DNA of 64,000 nucleotides from Oreocharis arfaki (taxonomy: Eukaryota; Chordata; Aves; Passeriformes; Paramythiidae): NCBI GenBank assembly GCA_013398015.1, contig VZRR01011695.1, forward strand, positions 1 to 64,000. Reading direction: 5' to 3'. The notes under the pieces were generated by a model that had not been told where the DNA came from, searched no databases, and saw only the letters and a list, made by a program, of their open reading frames with translations. Below are positions 1-10,066 of the stretch, piece after piece (the first letter of the stretch is position 1; each line of letters opens with the position of its first letter). The translations under genes were made by a program, and so were the position numbers.

Positions 1-547
1 AATACTTTTAAAAAATATATATAGGGAGAAAAACCTCCACAAACCATAATTAGCTGCTGTCTGCCATGCTTGGTGCTCTCTCTGCTGGTGCAAACATTAC
101 AGAAAGCCAGACACAATCAAGCAAAAGGGTGCTTTTTTTGTGCAAAACAAAAGCAAACGATAGCCCTTGTGGGGAAATGAAGGAACATGCTGGTATTTCA
201 GCTCCAAATATGATTCTAAACATTTCTGACCCAAACCACTGTTTGCTGGGTATTGTAAAGAAAAACCCAGACTGGGTTTTTAAAGAAAAAACTCAGCAGG
301 GGTATTTTTTGGCTGAAGAAGCACAACAAACTCTGCAAGGACATGGTGTCCAAACCCAGAGCCGGGGTCGATAACCTCAGCGAGGAACCAGACCGCTCGG
401 AGAGGAGCAGCTCTCCTAATGCACCAGCACAGGGAAGTGATGCTTCCATTTGCTGAGTGGGATGATGCCAGCTCTAAGTGGATCGCAGCATCTCGCAGGA
501 AAGCCCTGGGGAAAGCAAACCCGGCTCACTTTGTGCTGTCCTCACAG
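1..547 (+). other. A1CF: A1CF intron (partial)
   Basis: Intronic sequence upstream of the first A1CF exon in the window. It ends in a pyrimidine-rich stretch and a CAG acceptor at 545-547. I see no further exon or recognisable repeat in it; the open frames here show no family resemblance. Confidence 0.7.
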
Positions 548-681
548 ACACCCCTTCACGCCGCCCAAGCTCAGCGCCTACATCGACGAGGCCAAGACCT
601 ACGCGGCAGAGTACACCCTGCAGACCCTGGGCATCCCCGTGGAGGGGGCAGAGGTGCCTCCTGCAGCGCCAGCTTTTCCAG
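548..681 (+). CDS. A1CF: A1CF penultimate coding exon
   Basis: Exon of 134 bp bounded by CTCACAG and GTATGG. It starts with the third base of a codon and encodes HPFTPPKLSAY through APAFP, ending one base into a glycine codon. It contains the final helix of the dsRBD-like fold (EAKTYAAEYTLQTLG). Confidence 0.93.
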
Positions 682-3211
682 GTATGGGCAGCTCTGTACA
701 GCAAAGGGCTCCTGGAATGTCATTTTTCCTGCTGCTTCCTTGCGGGCGTGAAGAATGAAGCAGGTTTTGGCCACCGAGGACCGGCCTGGTTGTGCTCCTG
801 CACGGTGGCTCATGTTACTTGTGTGTCTGGCATCTTTATCAGAGAATTCCAGACTGGTTTGGGTTGGAAGAGACCCTAAAGCTCACATAATTCCACCCCC
901 TGCCATGGCAGGGACAGCTTCCACTATCCCAGGCTGCTCCAAGCCCCGTCCAAGCCCTTGGCACTTCCAGGGATCCAGGGGCAGCCACAGCTGCTCTGGG
1001 CACCCTATGCCAATTTATTGCCTACAAAGGATTTTACTTTTTTTCCCTGGACTGCCCAAATTTCTGTGTCCATACCCTAGAGCAACTCAGGCTGGGGGCA
1101 CTGGGCTGGGGGACTTTGCTCCATTTCTGACCCCTCAGGTCAATGTCTCAGGTGGAACTGTGTCCAGGGCAGTTGGAGCAGTGTCCAAGGGCATGGAATC
1201 CCAGCATCCAGAGGCCCATCCCGGCTCCACACTTTCCCTCCACTCCTCCCAGTTTGTGAATGCCTCCTTCAACTGGGAGCTCCAGAAAGGACGCAGGATG
1301 CAAAGCTGGCGTCCCCAGTGCCACCCACATCTGGGGTGAGTCCCGGGCCTGGCCCTGATGCCACCAGGATGGGGCAGATCCTCCTCCCTGCAAGGACACA
1401 TGGCTGATGAATTCACGGGCCCTCCGTCCTCCCCCAGCACCCCCAGCTCCTTCAGTTTCATCCGCCAAAAAAATGACGCAGCCATGAAAGTTTGGATGTG
1501 ATCCCAGCTCTCACACCCCCACGGAAGGTTTTCCTCCCAGTTTGAGAATTCATACTCACTAGCTCTTGCAACTGCCCGAAACAGCTTGGGAAGTCATGGA
1601 AAACACAGGAATTACATTAGCTGTGCTCTCCAACATGACAGTGGCTCTGAGGGAGAGGCAGCACCGCGTGCCAAGCTGCACATGAGGAACGCATTAGTCA
1701 GTACTACTGAGTTGTTTGGAGTGTCTCGAGGATGGATTTAAAAAAAAAGAAAAATAAAACATCTATCCGGCTTCCTGCCACAGGAGTCCGCAAAAGCCAC
1801 AGAAAAATCAATTTGTCTGGGCTTGTGCAGCTTCCGCAGCGTGGAAACCAAATGGGCTCTTTATTGAACCCAGCCCCCACTTACTGCTTAATTAGCATCT
1901 CTCCTTTTCTTTCATCTGCCCTTATTTATTTGTCTCGGGAGCTTGGCAATTGGACATGCACTGAGGTTGCTGCTTGCAGCACACCCTGGTCCTTGGGCAG
2001 GGCTTGCTAAAGCTCGGCCCAGGCCATGCCCAGGGCGCAGCTGATTTCTCTCCCCATGGTGACAGATGTGCCTTAAGTCCCAGATTTCTCAATTCCTGCT
2101 TGAAACATTGCATCTGGCTTTGCTGGTGCAAAGAAAATACACTGGGCAGCCACAATATTCAAATTGTAAGGAATTCCTGATGTTTTTCCCCAAAGTGACA
2201 CCTCCAACGAGGCAACGTGTGCTCCCTGTTGCCCAATGTTTCCATTCCCCCACCGAGAGGACCTTGGCTCTGGTGGACCTTGAGTTGATCCCATTGCCCA
2301 CCTGGTCAGACAGGATCCTGGGAGATGTAGTTTGGCAGCAGAGCCAGGTCCAGCAGATCCGATGGATGCCCCAGCTGCTCTTCCCAAATTTAGGCTTTGT
2401 CTTGACTCCTGCTTCTTTGACAACAAAACACTGCGGTCTGCTTGACGAGCTGCTATGCCCTGCCTTCAGAGGAACCAGCCCCCAATGATGCTGTTTTCCC
2501 AGTGATTCATTCTCAAATAGCAATGCTTACATCTTCCCATGGAAAATTTGGAAGTGTTGAAACCACATTTTCCATTAGAAACCGATGGGAAAAAAACAAA
2601 ACAAAATCCCATCTACTAAATGTTTTCTCCCTGCTGTTGCATTGAGGGAGTTTCCCTACCATGGCTGTCCTGAACTGTCTGTATTTTGGCTGTGAAGGGA
2701 TCAGAGCTGTATTTTCTCCATTAATCTCATCCAAATTTCCCCTGTTTTAGGTTGTTTCCTTGCCCTCCTCATGCCATACAGGGGGGTACCATTAGCTCGG
2801 AAATAATCAAAACCTGAGGAAAAAAATATTCAACAGAGAGGGGCGTTTTTCCAGCACCATATTTAACAAATTGTGGGTGAGGAAATGCTTTCATTTCCCC
2901 ACAAACTGTTTAATTCATTGACATTGTTCCCACTAACAAACTCACTGCTGCCCACATCGCTCCCACCGAAAGTTATCCCATCGAAACCTTCCAGGCGACG
3001 GCGAGTTTGGAATGGACTTTCACTGATCCGTGGGCTTTCCTTCTTTTTTTCCCCCTCAGGATACCCCATTGCTAACGCAGCTGCCACTGTCACAGCCACT
3101 CAGCTCAAGCAGGCAGTGACAATGGGACAAGATCTGGCCACGTACGCCACCTACGAAGCCTACCCTGCCTTCGCCGTCGCCGCCCGGAGCGACGGCTACG
3201 GAGCCTTTTAA
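548..3211 (+). CDS. A1CF: APOBEC1 complementation factor, last two coding exons (partial gene)
   Basis: A1CF is an hnRNP-like RNA-binding protein that recruits APOBEC1 to apoB mRNA and also binds other transcripts in liver, kidney and gut. Only the C-terminal ~95 residues are here, joined from 548-681 and 3060-3211; the three RRM domains lie upstream of the window. The first part carries the PKLSAYIDEAKTYAAEYTLQ helix of the DND1-type double-stranded-RNA-binding region. The second gives the alanine-rich tail ending in GDGYG-like residues (SDGYGAF, stop at 3209-3211), very close to human A1CF. The intron between them (682-3059) is GT-AG and splits one glycine codon. It is convergent with ASAH2. 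In chicken, apoB editing is reported to be absent, so the retained gene probably has other roles in birds. Identity is certain at family level; the upstream exons cannot be seen. Confidence 0.95.
850..1012 (-). mobile_element. CR1 retrotransposon 3' fragment
   Basis: Reads, on the - strand, as the CR1 3' end. The + strand shows TTTGGGTTGGAAGAGACC, CCATGGCAGGGACA and GGGGCAGCCACAGCTGCTCT blocks shared with the other CR1 copies in the window. It lies in the last A1CF intron. Confidence 0.85.
2313..2332 (-). promoter_or_regulatory. ZNF143/SBS-like motif
   Basis: On the - strand the site reads AACTACATCTCCCAGGATCC, close to the ZNF143 (Staf) consensus with the ACTAC..TCCCAG core. It is in the last A1CF intron, not at a promoter I can identify. 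Confidence 0.4.
3060..3211 (+). CDS. A1CF: A1CF terminal coding exon
   Basis: Acceptor TTTTTTTCCCCCTCAG precedes 3060. The first two bases complete the split glycine codon, then the exon encodes YPIANAAATVTATQLKQAV through SDGYGAF and TAA at 3209-3211. The motif QLKQAVTMGQDLATYATYE closely follows the human tail. Confidence 0.95.
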
Positions 3212-5940
3212 CCGAATTCCCTAAAACCCAGCACAGGCAGAAAGGAAAAGAAAACCAATCTCAGTCTGGTAATTCTTACGCCCTCATGATCTTAAGCTTA
3301 TCTGTGGCCTAAGGTTAATTTTAGTCGGAGTTTCAGTCTCGTAGGTCTTCAGGTTTGTAACGGGGTGTTAAGCGGGGGGAAAGGAGAAATTAGGAAAAAT
3401 CATGCAAAAATCAGATTTTCACACTAGAAAGCAAAAGCTCAGCCCAGGAAATGAGAAGTTCTCAGGTGTATATGTATATTTATATATACATGTATATGTA
3501 TTTATACACCTATTGCATGTGTGTTTACAAGCAACAACCTGTGCTGAAAACAGTTGGTCCCGTGGCTGTTGTGACCGGGACTGGGGAAGATGGGGTGGCC
3601 CAGAAAACCCCTCTGTGCATCAGGAATTCTCCTCCATCCAGCCATCCATTCATCCCAAAGTTTCCCAGGCCAGGCAGAGCAGAGATGCCCCTCAGGTTTG
3701 CCTCTTCCTGCCCCTGATTCCCCCTTGCCACCAGCACGAGGCATCTCAAGGCTCTTTGAAATTCCTCCTGGCACAGCCAAGGCAAAAAATCATTCATCCT
3801 AAACATTTCTGCCCAGCCTCAGAGGCTATTTTTTAACAGGTTTCTGTGCTAATTTTATTTTTAAAGCAGGGCACAAGCCTTCAGCAGTGTTTTCCCTCTT
3901 ACTTTTCTCCCTCCCAGCCATATCCAAAACTCAGCAAATCCTGGTGTATTTTTGCCCACTTCCCATCGAATGGCACATTCACTGAAAAACAGGGAAGCTT
4001 TTAAGCCTGAGGAGCAGAAAAGTGCTATTCATTAAGGCCAATTCTCTGCTTAATTAGAGCACGAGAGCTCACAGCCATGGCCCAGTAATAGCAGGCACCT
4101 CAACAGGAATACAATTCTATCCAAAGAACATTTTCCCAGGTTGGAAAGAGCCCTGCCTGGCTTTACACATTAAATCCAGGCTGCTGCCTGCTCTGATTCC
4201 AGCAAAAATTAATTTAGTGGAAGAGGGTTCAAGCCAGCAGTAAAGGCACCTCTTATTTTGGAAAGCACCAGAGCTGGTGATGTGTTTGAACCCTGAGGGG
4301 GTGCTGGGAGCACCCTTTGGTGTACACCAGGGGGGCATTATCCATTTATTTTTGCCACGGGATCGAGGCAGGGGTAATGATGCTATGGAGATACAGGAGG
4401 AATCCAGTGCTGGATAAGGACAGCATTAATGCTATATCATAAATCCTATGCAGTGATGCACACTAAGGAAACTTGGATTTCTTCAGTCTAGGACCAAAAA
4501 ACAACCCTTTTGGGAGGAAGAATTTGCATCTGGGTTGACAGACACCCAGCAGGTCTGGCCCCAGGTTTTTCACCTGGTCTCGATGATGTGATGTGGCAGA
4601 GCAGGAGCAGTTCCCAGGGGAGCTTTTCCTGTGCCCCCCCCGAGCTGTGCAAAGCACGAGGGTCTGTGCTGAGCTGGTGGCTGCAGGAACCGAGAGTTCC
4701 CTCTCCTGACCCCATTTCCCCCGGAGTGGAACAAACCCCATCAGCTGTACAGTCTGAGGTCCCGTTAGACCCCTCCTATTTATGAAGTAGCTCGTTAGGG
4801 TGACCCTAAAGGTATTACAAGCCCTCTGTGGCTGCTGCTGGCCACGCTTGGCTTCGCAGCAAAGGACAAACCCGGTCACAGAGGGCCCAAACAACCGAGA
4901 GTGTTATGGATTTTGTGGCTTTTTTTTTTCTCTTCTGTCTCTGTCTTTAAGTGGTGTTTGCCAACGGGGAACGTAGCCAGGAGTCTCTGAAACCGTTGGC
5001 AGGAAGTGTTTCTCACTTTCCACGTTCAGTAAGTTTAGTCTGCTTTTTCAGCTATTTATATAAGTTCAGAAAGATGTCAAAGCAAAGGGCAAGAAGCAGT
5101 ATTAAAAATGTGTGCATGAAGCACTTATTTTTGTACGAGTAGTACAAGGTTTGTATAGAGTTTTAACACTGTGAAGTGTAGCGAAAAATCACAATTTCCA
5201 TTTACTGGAGGACAATCGTGTGTGTTTAAAGGGAATGAAGGGGAAAATGGCATCTCAATCGTCCGTTACAAATTGGAACCGGGACTAAATTCTGTGAAGC
5301 AACTCTGTGATTTTAGAGTAATCCGAGGACATTCACTGGACTTTGAAATATCATTAAAACTTTTTAAACACGAGCCTCACTCCTTTCATACATCCGTGGC
5401 AAACAGGAGCACACTTTGCTCCGGAGGGATCGATCCTGGGTCACCCAGGCAGGGTCACGAGCTGTGCAGGAGTGTTTTCCACGTGCACTCTGGTGACCCT
5501 CACCAAGCACACGCAGCAGAAAATCAACAGTTTTGTACTTCTGCACTTCTAAGTGACAAAGCAGAGGGTTGGCCTCCTTTCCCAGCACCTCTTTGGTCAG
5601 TAATTCTTTACCTGCAAGTGTCGCAGTTGAGGCGGACACACGACACACACCAATTCTAACACAAAGTGCAGGCAAAAAGTGTCTATTCCAAGAGCCACTG
5701 CCATGTATATACACTTTTGTATGTTTATCATTGTGTTAATTGTCTATTGGTTGCTCAACTACTACAGTAGATTCATTGGCTATTTTAACTACACCATTAT
5801 TAGTTATCTACAACATAGACATCCCAAGAATTCAAACAGAATGCCAGCTGCAGCCTTGTTGCTGTTTACTCCCTCTCTTGTTTTGAATTTCTTGCTTCTC
5901 TCGACTAGGTTTCTCACAGGTAGAAATGGACTGTGCTGAG
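3212..5940 (+). other. A1CF: A1CF 3' UTR (probable, end not defined)
   Basis: AT-rich, repeat-poor sequence directly downstream of the A1CF stop, including TA-rich stretches near 3466-3510 and 4905-5830. No AATAAA was found here. ATTAAA variants occur at 5101-5106 and 5353-5358. A1CF transcripts in other vertebrates have multi-kilobase 3' UTRs, so this stretch is probably UTR, but the true end is not visible. Confidence 0.5.
5704..5711 (+). promoter_or_regulatory. Pumilio-type element in presumed A1CF 3' UTR
   Basis: The octamer TGTATATA fits the Pumilio recognition consensus UGUANAUA in the sense strand of the presumed A1CF 3' UTR. An octamer can arise by chance in AT-rich sequence. Confidence 0.25.
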
Positions 5941-8900
5941 ACCAATGTCAGACTCACACTCAGACAGGCTTTCTGACCTGCTGTTAATTCCCATATGCAA
6001 GTGCTGCAGGAACTGGGTTTGCTGTGAATTTATTACAGTGGTGATTGTTCCCTACTTGATCCCAGTGGAGATTTTTTGGGGGGTGGTGTCAATAGTGAGA
6101 CAGCACCGTGCAAAAATAAGGGGTAAGTGGGGAAATCCATGAGTTAGGGCTCTGAGGGGTTGGCCTCACCTTGAGAAGAGCCTCTTGCCAGGTCACCAAT
6201 AGGTAAATCTTTTTTAAGATGAGGCCCTGCTCCTTAGAAGACCATCACAGTTAAATGACTGAGAAACAGCAGTTCTTGGGACGAGGGGTTCTGGGTTTGC
6301 AACTTTCCAGAGAGATCCTGAGCCTGGGAAATGGGGGGAAGCTCTGGTACCTTGCTACTGATAACCCATGGCCTCCCTGTCACTCCAAAAGGGATTTTGC
6401 CAAAATAGCTCGACACTGTTCTTCCAAAGAGGTCAGCTGTACTCTGGGCTCCAGCAGCTCTGCCAGCTCTATTATCTCCCCTCATTAGCTTTTCCTGCTG
6501 TCCTGCTTTCGTTTCCTCCGAAACCAGGGCAATGGAGAATTTGCTTTTGTGCTGTAACGCTTCCCCGCCTTGCACAACCAAGATTCCCTCTTTGCTCAGC
6601 AGCAGCTGGCTGGTCAGCTTTGGAGAGCAAGGATGATCTTCCAAGGAATCTCAAACCCACAGCCCGACTTAGAGAAAACATTGTTTCCCATTTGTAAAGA
6701 TGTGGGTTCCCAGTGGAGAGCAAGACAAAGCCGAAAACCAAATCCACCCTCCACCAGCGAGTCTGAGACATGTTTGAGGTGTAAGTGATGAGATCAATGC
6801 CCAGAAAAAATCAGCAGATGGCCTCATCTTTGGCTGCTGGTGGGGCAGGAGGTACAAAAACTGCATTTTCCATCTCCCTCCTTCCAGCCAGCGCTTTCCT
6901 GGAGGTCTCTACAACACAGGGCCTCTCATCTGAGGTGCAGAGTGAGAATGGAACATCTCTGAGGGTGACACAACGCTGTGTTTGGAGCTGGCCAGACCCT
7001 GGAACATCCCCCAGGGAAACTTCCGTGTCCCACAAAAACCTCTCAATCCATGGGACAATGTGACTCTCCAAGCTTTTTTCAAGCTTTCTTAGAGCTTGCA
7101 TGGCTCCCTTTTCCCAGCTAAATCTCCCAGGAACCATCTCATCTCATCTCATCTCATCTCATCTCATCTCATCTCATCTCATCTCATCTCATCTCATCTC
7201 AATCTCACCTTCCCATCACATACCTGGATTTCCCCTTTATGGGAAAATAAAACCCCAAACCCAATGACCTCTGAAGGTGACACCCCAGTCAGGGGTCACC
7301 AGTCCCTGCTGGTCACTGACTGGTGGTCAGCCTGGCCCTGGTGCTGCTCGTGGTGCTCTGATGGGATGTTCCTTTCTTCCAAGGGCTGGAAATTGTTGTG
7401 TCCCCCAAAATCTCAGTCTTGGCTAAAATTCCAGCTCTCAGCTGTCATTTTCTAAGTGCTGGTCGGGGCTTAGCCCCCGCCCACCAACCCCTGTCCTTTG
7501 GGGATGCTTGGGGTGCACTGCTCTCTTTCTGGACACCTCAAACTCCTCTCCGTGCCCAGAGACTTGTCCTGGCCTGGCTGCAGCTACCCAGAGGATCGTC
7601 CCCATGCAGATTTGGGGTTGTTCAAGGAATAAACATTGGAAGAGTGCCATTCCTTGGTCCCCAGCCCCACCTCGTGTATGTACAACCCTGGCTGTGGAGA
7701 CATTAAAAACCAGAGAGCTGCAGACAGGCTGCACACAAATACCCTCTGCGGGATGCTGGAAAAAGCCCCAGACAGCCACAGGACCCAACAAATCCCAAAT
7801 CCTGCATCAAAGCCCGGAGACAGCAGAGGATTCTCCCCTCTCCCCCCAGCGCCTCGGGTCAGATCCCAGTTTAGCATCTCCTGATCCCGCTGGTAAATCG
7901 GGAAGGGACGGGATGTGCAGGAGGGAGGCTGCGGCGTGCTCCAGCCGCGCACAGGAGCTCAGCCTGCGGACACGAGATTGCCCGGGTTCGCGGCAGTTTA
8001 TATCCCAGGACAACAAAAATAAAACCAAGGTGGAATTCTGCCCTTCTCCCCAGCACGTAACAGGGCACAAATGGCTCCACGTGGAGGGAGAGCAGCCCGG
8101 GAGAGGGACGTGCAACTGCGGGGAGTAGTGAGCGCTATATTTAACAGCTGGCGAGGTGCCCAAATTCCTGAAAAATTCCTTTTTCGCTAGGCTTTGGCTC
8201 GAGCTCGTTCTCGCGTAAAACAGCACTGGCACCTAGTGGCTGCTGGATCCAGGCACAGCGTCCCAAAAAAGCATGCAGGGAGCAGGGAAGGGCTGCTGGC
8301 CACCGCCTGCCCACAGCCACGATGCTGCTAAAGGGCAAATGAAACCAAGGGCGTGTCTCCCAGAGAATTTCCTAGACACAAAATATTATAAAAAGTCCCC
8401 CCACGAATGCCCCCAAAATTTCAAAATCCTGTTCCCACCGGTGACAGCCAAATAAACACGAGGTGTTTCACAAGGGGACCTGCTCTGGGGCACGGGGGCC
8501 TCTCCAGATGCCCTCATTCTGGCTTTCAACACTTCCTCTCCTATGGGAACCCCCAGCTTCCTAAAAACTCTTTTTTTGGGGCCAGATGTTCATGGTTTAG
8601 AGGGTAAATCTTTAACTGTGCACATCCACTTGGCTTGTTCAAACATGTCCTGTACTACTGAAAACGCCCGCTGTTAGTGGGGTGGCCGGGGGAGTTTTTA
8701 GGGCAGGACATCAGGGGCATCTCCAGGGAGCTGATTCCCAGGGATGTTCTTTCAAAGCTCTCTCTTTTCCTGACTCAATGTTGCGACTGCTTTGAGCTCC
8801 TCCGGATGGGGATCTCTGAGACTGATTGCAGCTGGCTGGAAATGAATAATTCATCCTCTCCTGCTGATTTTAAAGAGAGGCAAAATTATCTGATTGATGA

Positions 8901-9559
8901 TTCTCTGAAGAATTAAGGAGATTGCATACAAAACTGGTACACATTATTGCAGCTTATTAAACATTTACAGTTGTTTAGCTGTCAGGCCCGACAAGAATCC
9001 TAAATCCAGACCTGAAATATGTTTTTTTCTCCCTGTGGCCCCCAGTTCTACTACTTACAGAGGTCAGAAGAGATTTAGGGACTCCGGAGCTGTCCCTACT
9101 TACGGCAGCCCATGGCAGTGCTGGTAGGAGGCAGCTCAGGAGGGACCTGCCACCAGCACTGGGTCAGGGTGCTCATGGCTTTGTCCAGGCAGCTCTGAAA
9201 CCCTCCTGGGAAGATCCTCTACACTTTCTGTGGTGAAATCCTTTCAGCCAACAGGTCTGGGGACTGCCCTTGTACCCTACAATGGTGTCTTCATTCTGTG
9301 CTTCGATGAACTTGCGTGTGGGTTGAAGAGGGACCACAAACCCTTCTGGTGGCCCACCTGTAGGTGGCCCTTCATCCAGCCACAGCCTGCTGGCCTTGGG
9401 TCCTTCCTGATGCTCCAACAAAGCAGGCTGGGGGCTGTCCAGGGCTGCCTCACCCACAGTTTTACCGATAAATTCAATTCTCACTGATTTCCATCTGATC
9501 CCCTCTGGGAGAGCCTATTCACCATCAAGAGTTTAACGCCTAAAGAAGAAGTTACATCT
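5941..9559. other. A1CF-ASAH2 convergent intergenic region
   Basis: Between the presumed A1CF 3' UTR and the ASAH2 poly(A) signal. It contains the (ATCTC)n array at 7136-7200. AATAAA-like signals on the + strand at about 7245 and 7630 could serve a longer A1CF transcript. I see no gene. Confidence 0.5.
7136..7200. repeat. (ATCTC)13 pentanucleotide microsatellite
   Basis: Thirteen perfect uninterrupted copies of ATCTC. The perfect array suggests ongoing length variation. It lies between A1CF and ASAH2. Confidence 0.98.
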
Positions 9560-9565
9560 TTTATT
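9560..9565 (-). terminator. ASAH2: Candidate ASAH2 poly(A) signal
   Basis: AATAAA on the - strand (TTTATT on +), about 310 bases downstream of the ASAH2 stop codon. It would give a short 3' UTR (9540-9876). Confidence 0.55.
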
Positions 9566-9759
9566 ACCATAAGAATCAGCTGCAACCAGGTCTGGCCAGG
9601 ACAGGAACCACTTGACTGAAGAGGACACATGAGGGGACAGAACTGCAGGGAAAAGCCAAAACTTCCCAGGAAGCTGAGCTTTGCACAGCAAAGGATGACC
9701 AGCAGCACTCGAGGGGCAGCAGCGATGTCCAGAGCCACAAAAAAACCCTCCCAGAACAC

Positions 9760-9830
9760 CGTGGAATCACCTGGACTTGGAGGGGACCGAGAAGAATCAT
9801 CCAAGCCGAATGCCTGCACAGGCCAGATAT
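9760..9830 (-). mobile_element. Possible CR1-derived fragment in ASAH2 3' UTR
   Basis: GTGGAATCACCTGGACTTGGAGG followed by a GACC..ATCATCCAAG.. pattern resembles a degraded CR1 3' terminus. It is short and divergent. Confidence 0.35.
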
Positions 9831-9876
9831 GAAATCTACTGCTCAAGGAGACCGTTCCTTCGGGGAATGGCATCAC

Positions 9877-10066
9877 CTACGGGGCTGTGATTTGAAACGC
9901 TGAGGATGAGCCTTCAAACGGCACCGTGACGGTGCGGAAGAGGGACACCCTCTTCTTGTAGTGCCCGAAGTAGCGCAGCCGGTACACGCCCGGCTCCGTG
10001 CCAGCCGGGATGTGCCACTCCACCGTCACGTTGCTCTGGCCACCCGATCCTTTGCTCCAGTAAAAC
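9877..10066 (-). CDS. ASAH2: ASAH2 terminal coding exon
   Basis: 190 bp, residues 672-734 and TAG at 9879-9877. It encodes FYWSKGSGGQSNVTVEWHIP, YRLRYFGHYKKR and FEGSSSAFQITAP, the last strands of the C-terminal Ig-like domain. Acceptor CGTTTTCCAG. Confidence 0.96.

Larger units (their letters stand above)
682..3059 (+). other. A1CF: A1CF last intron
   Basis: Intron of about 2.4 kb, GTATGG to CCCCCTCAG. It holds one CR1 fragment (850-1012) and a ZNF143-like motif at 2313-2332. Otherwise I see only unique sequence. Confidence 0.8.
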
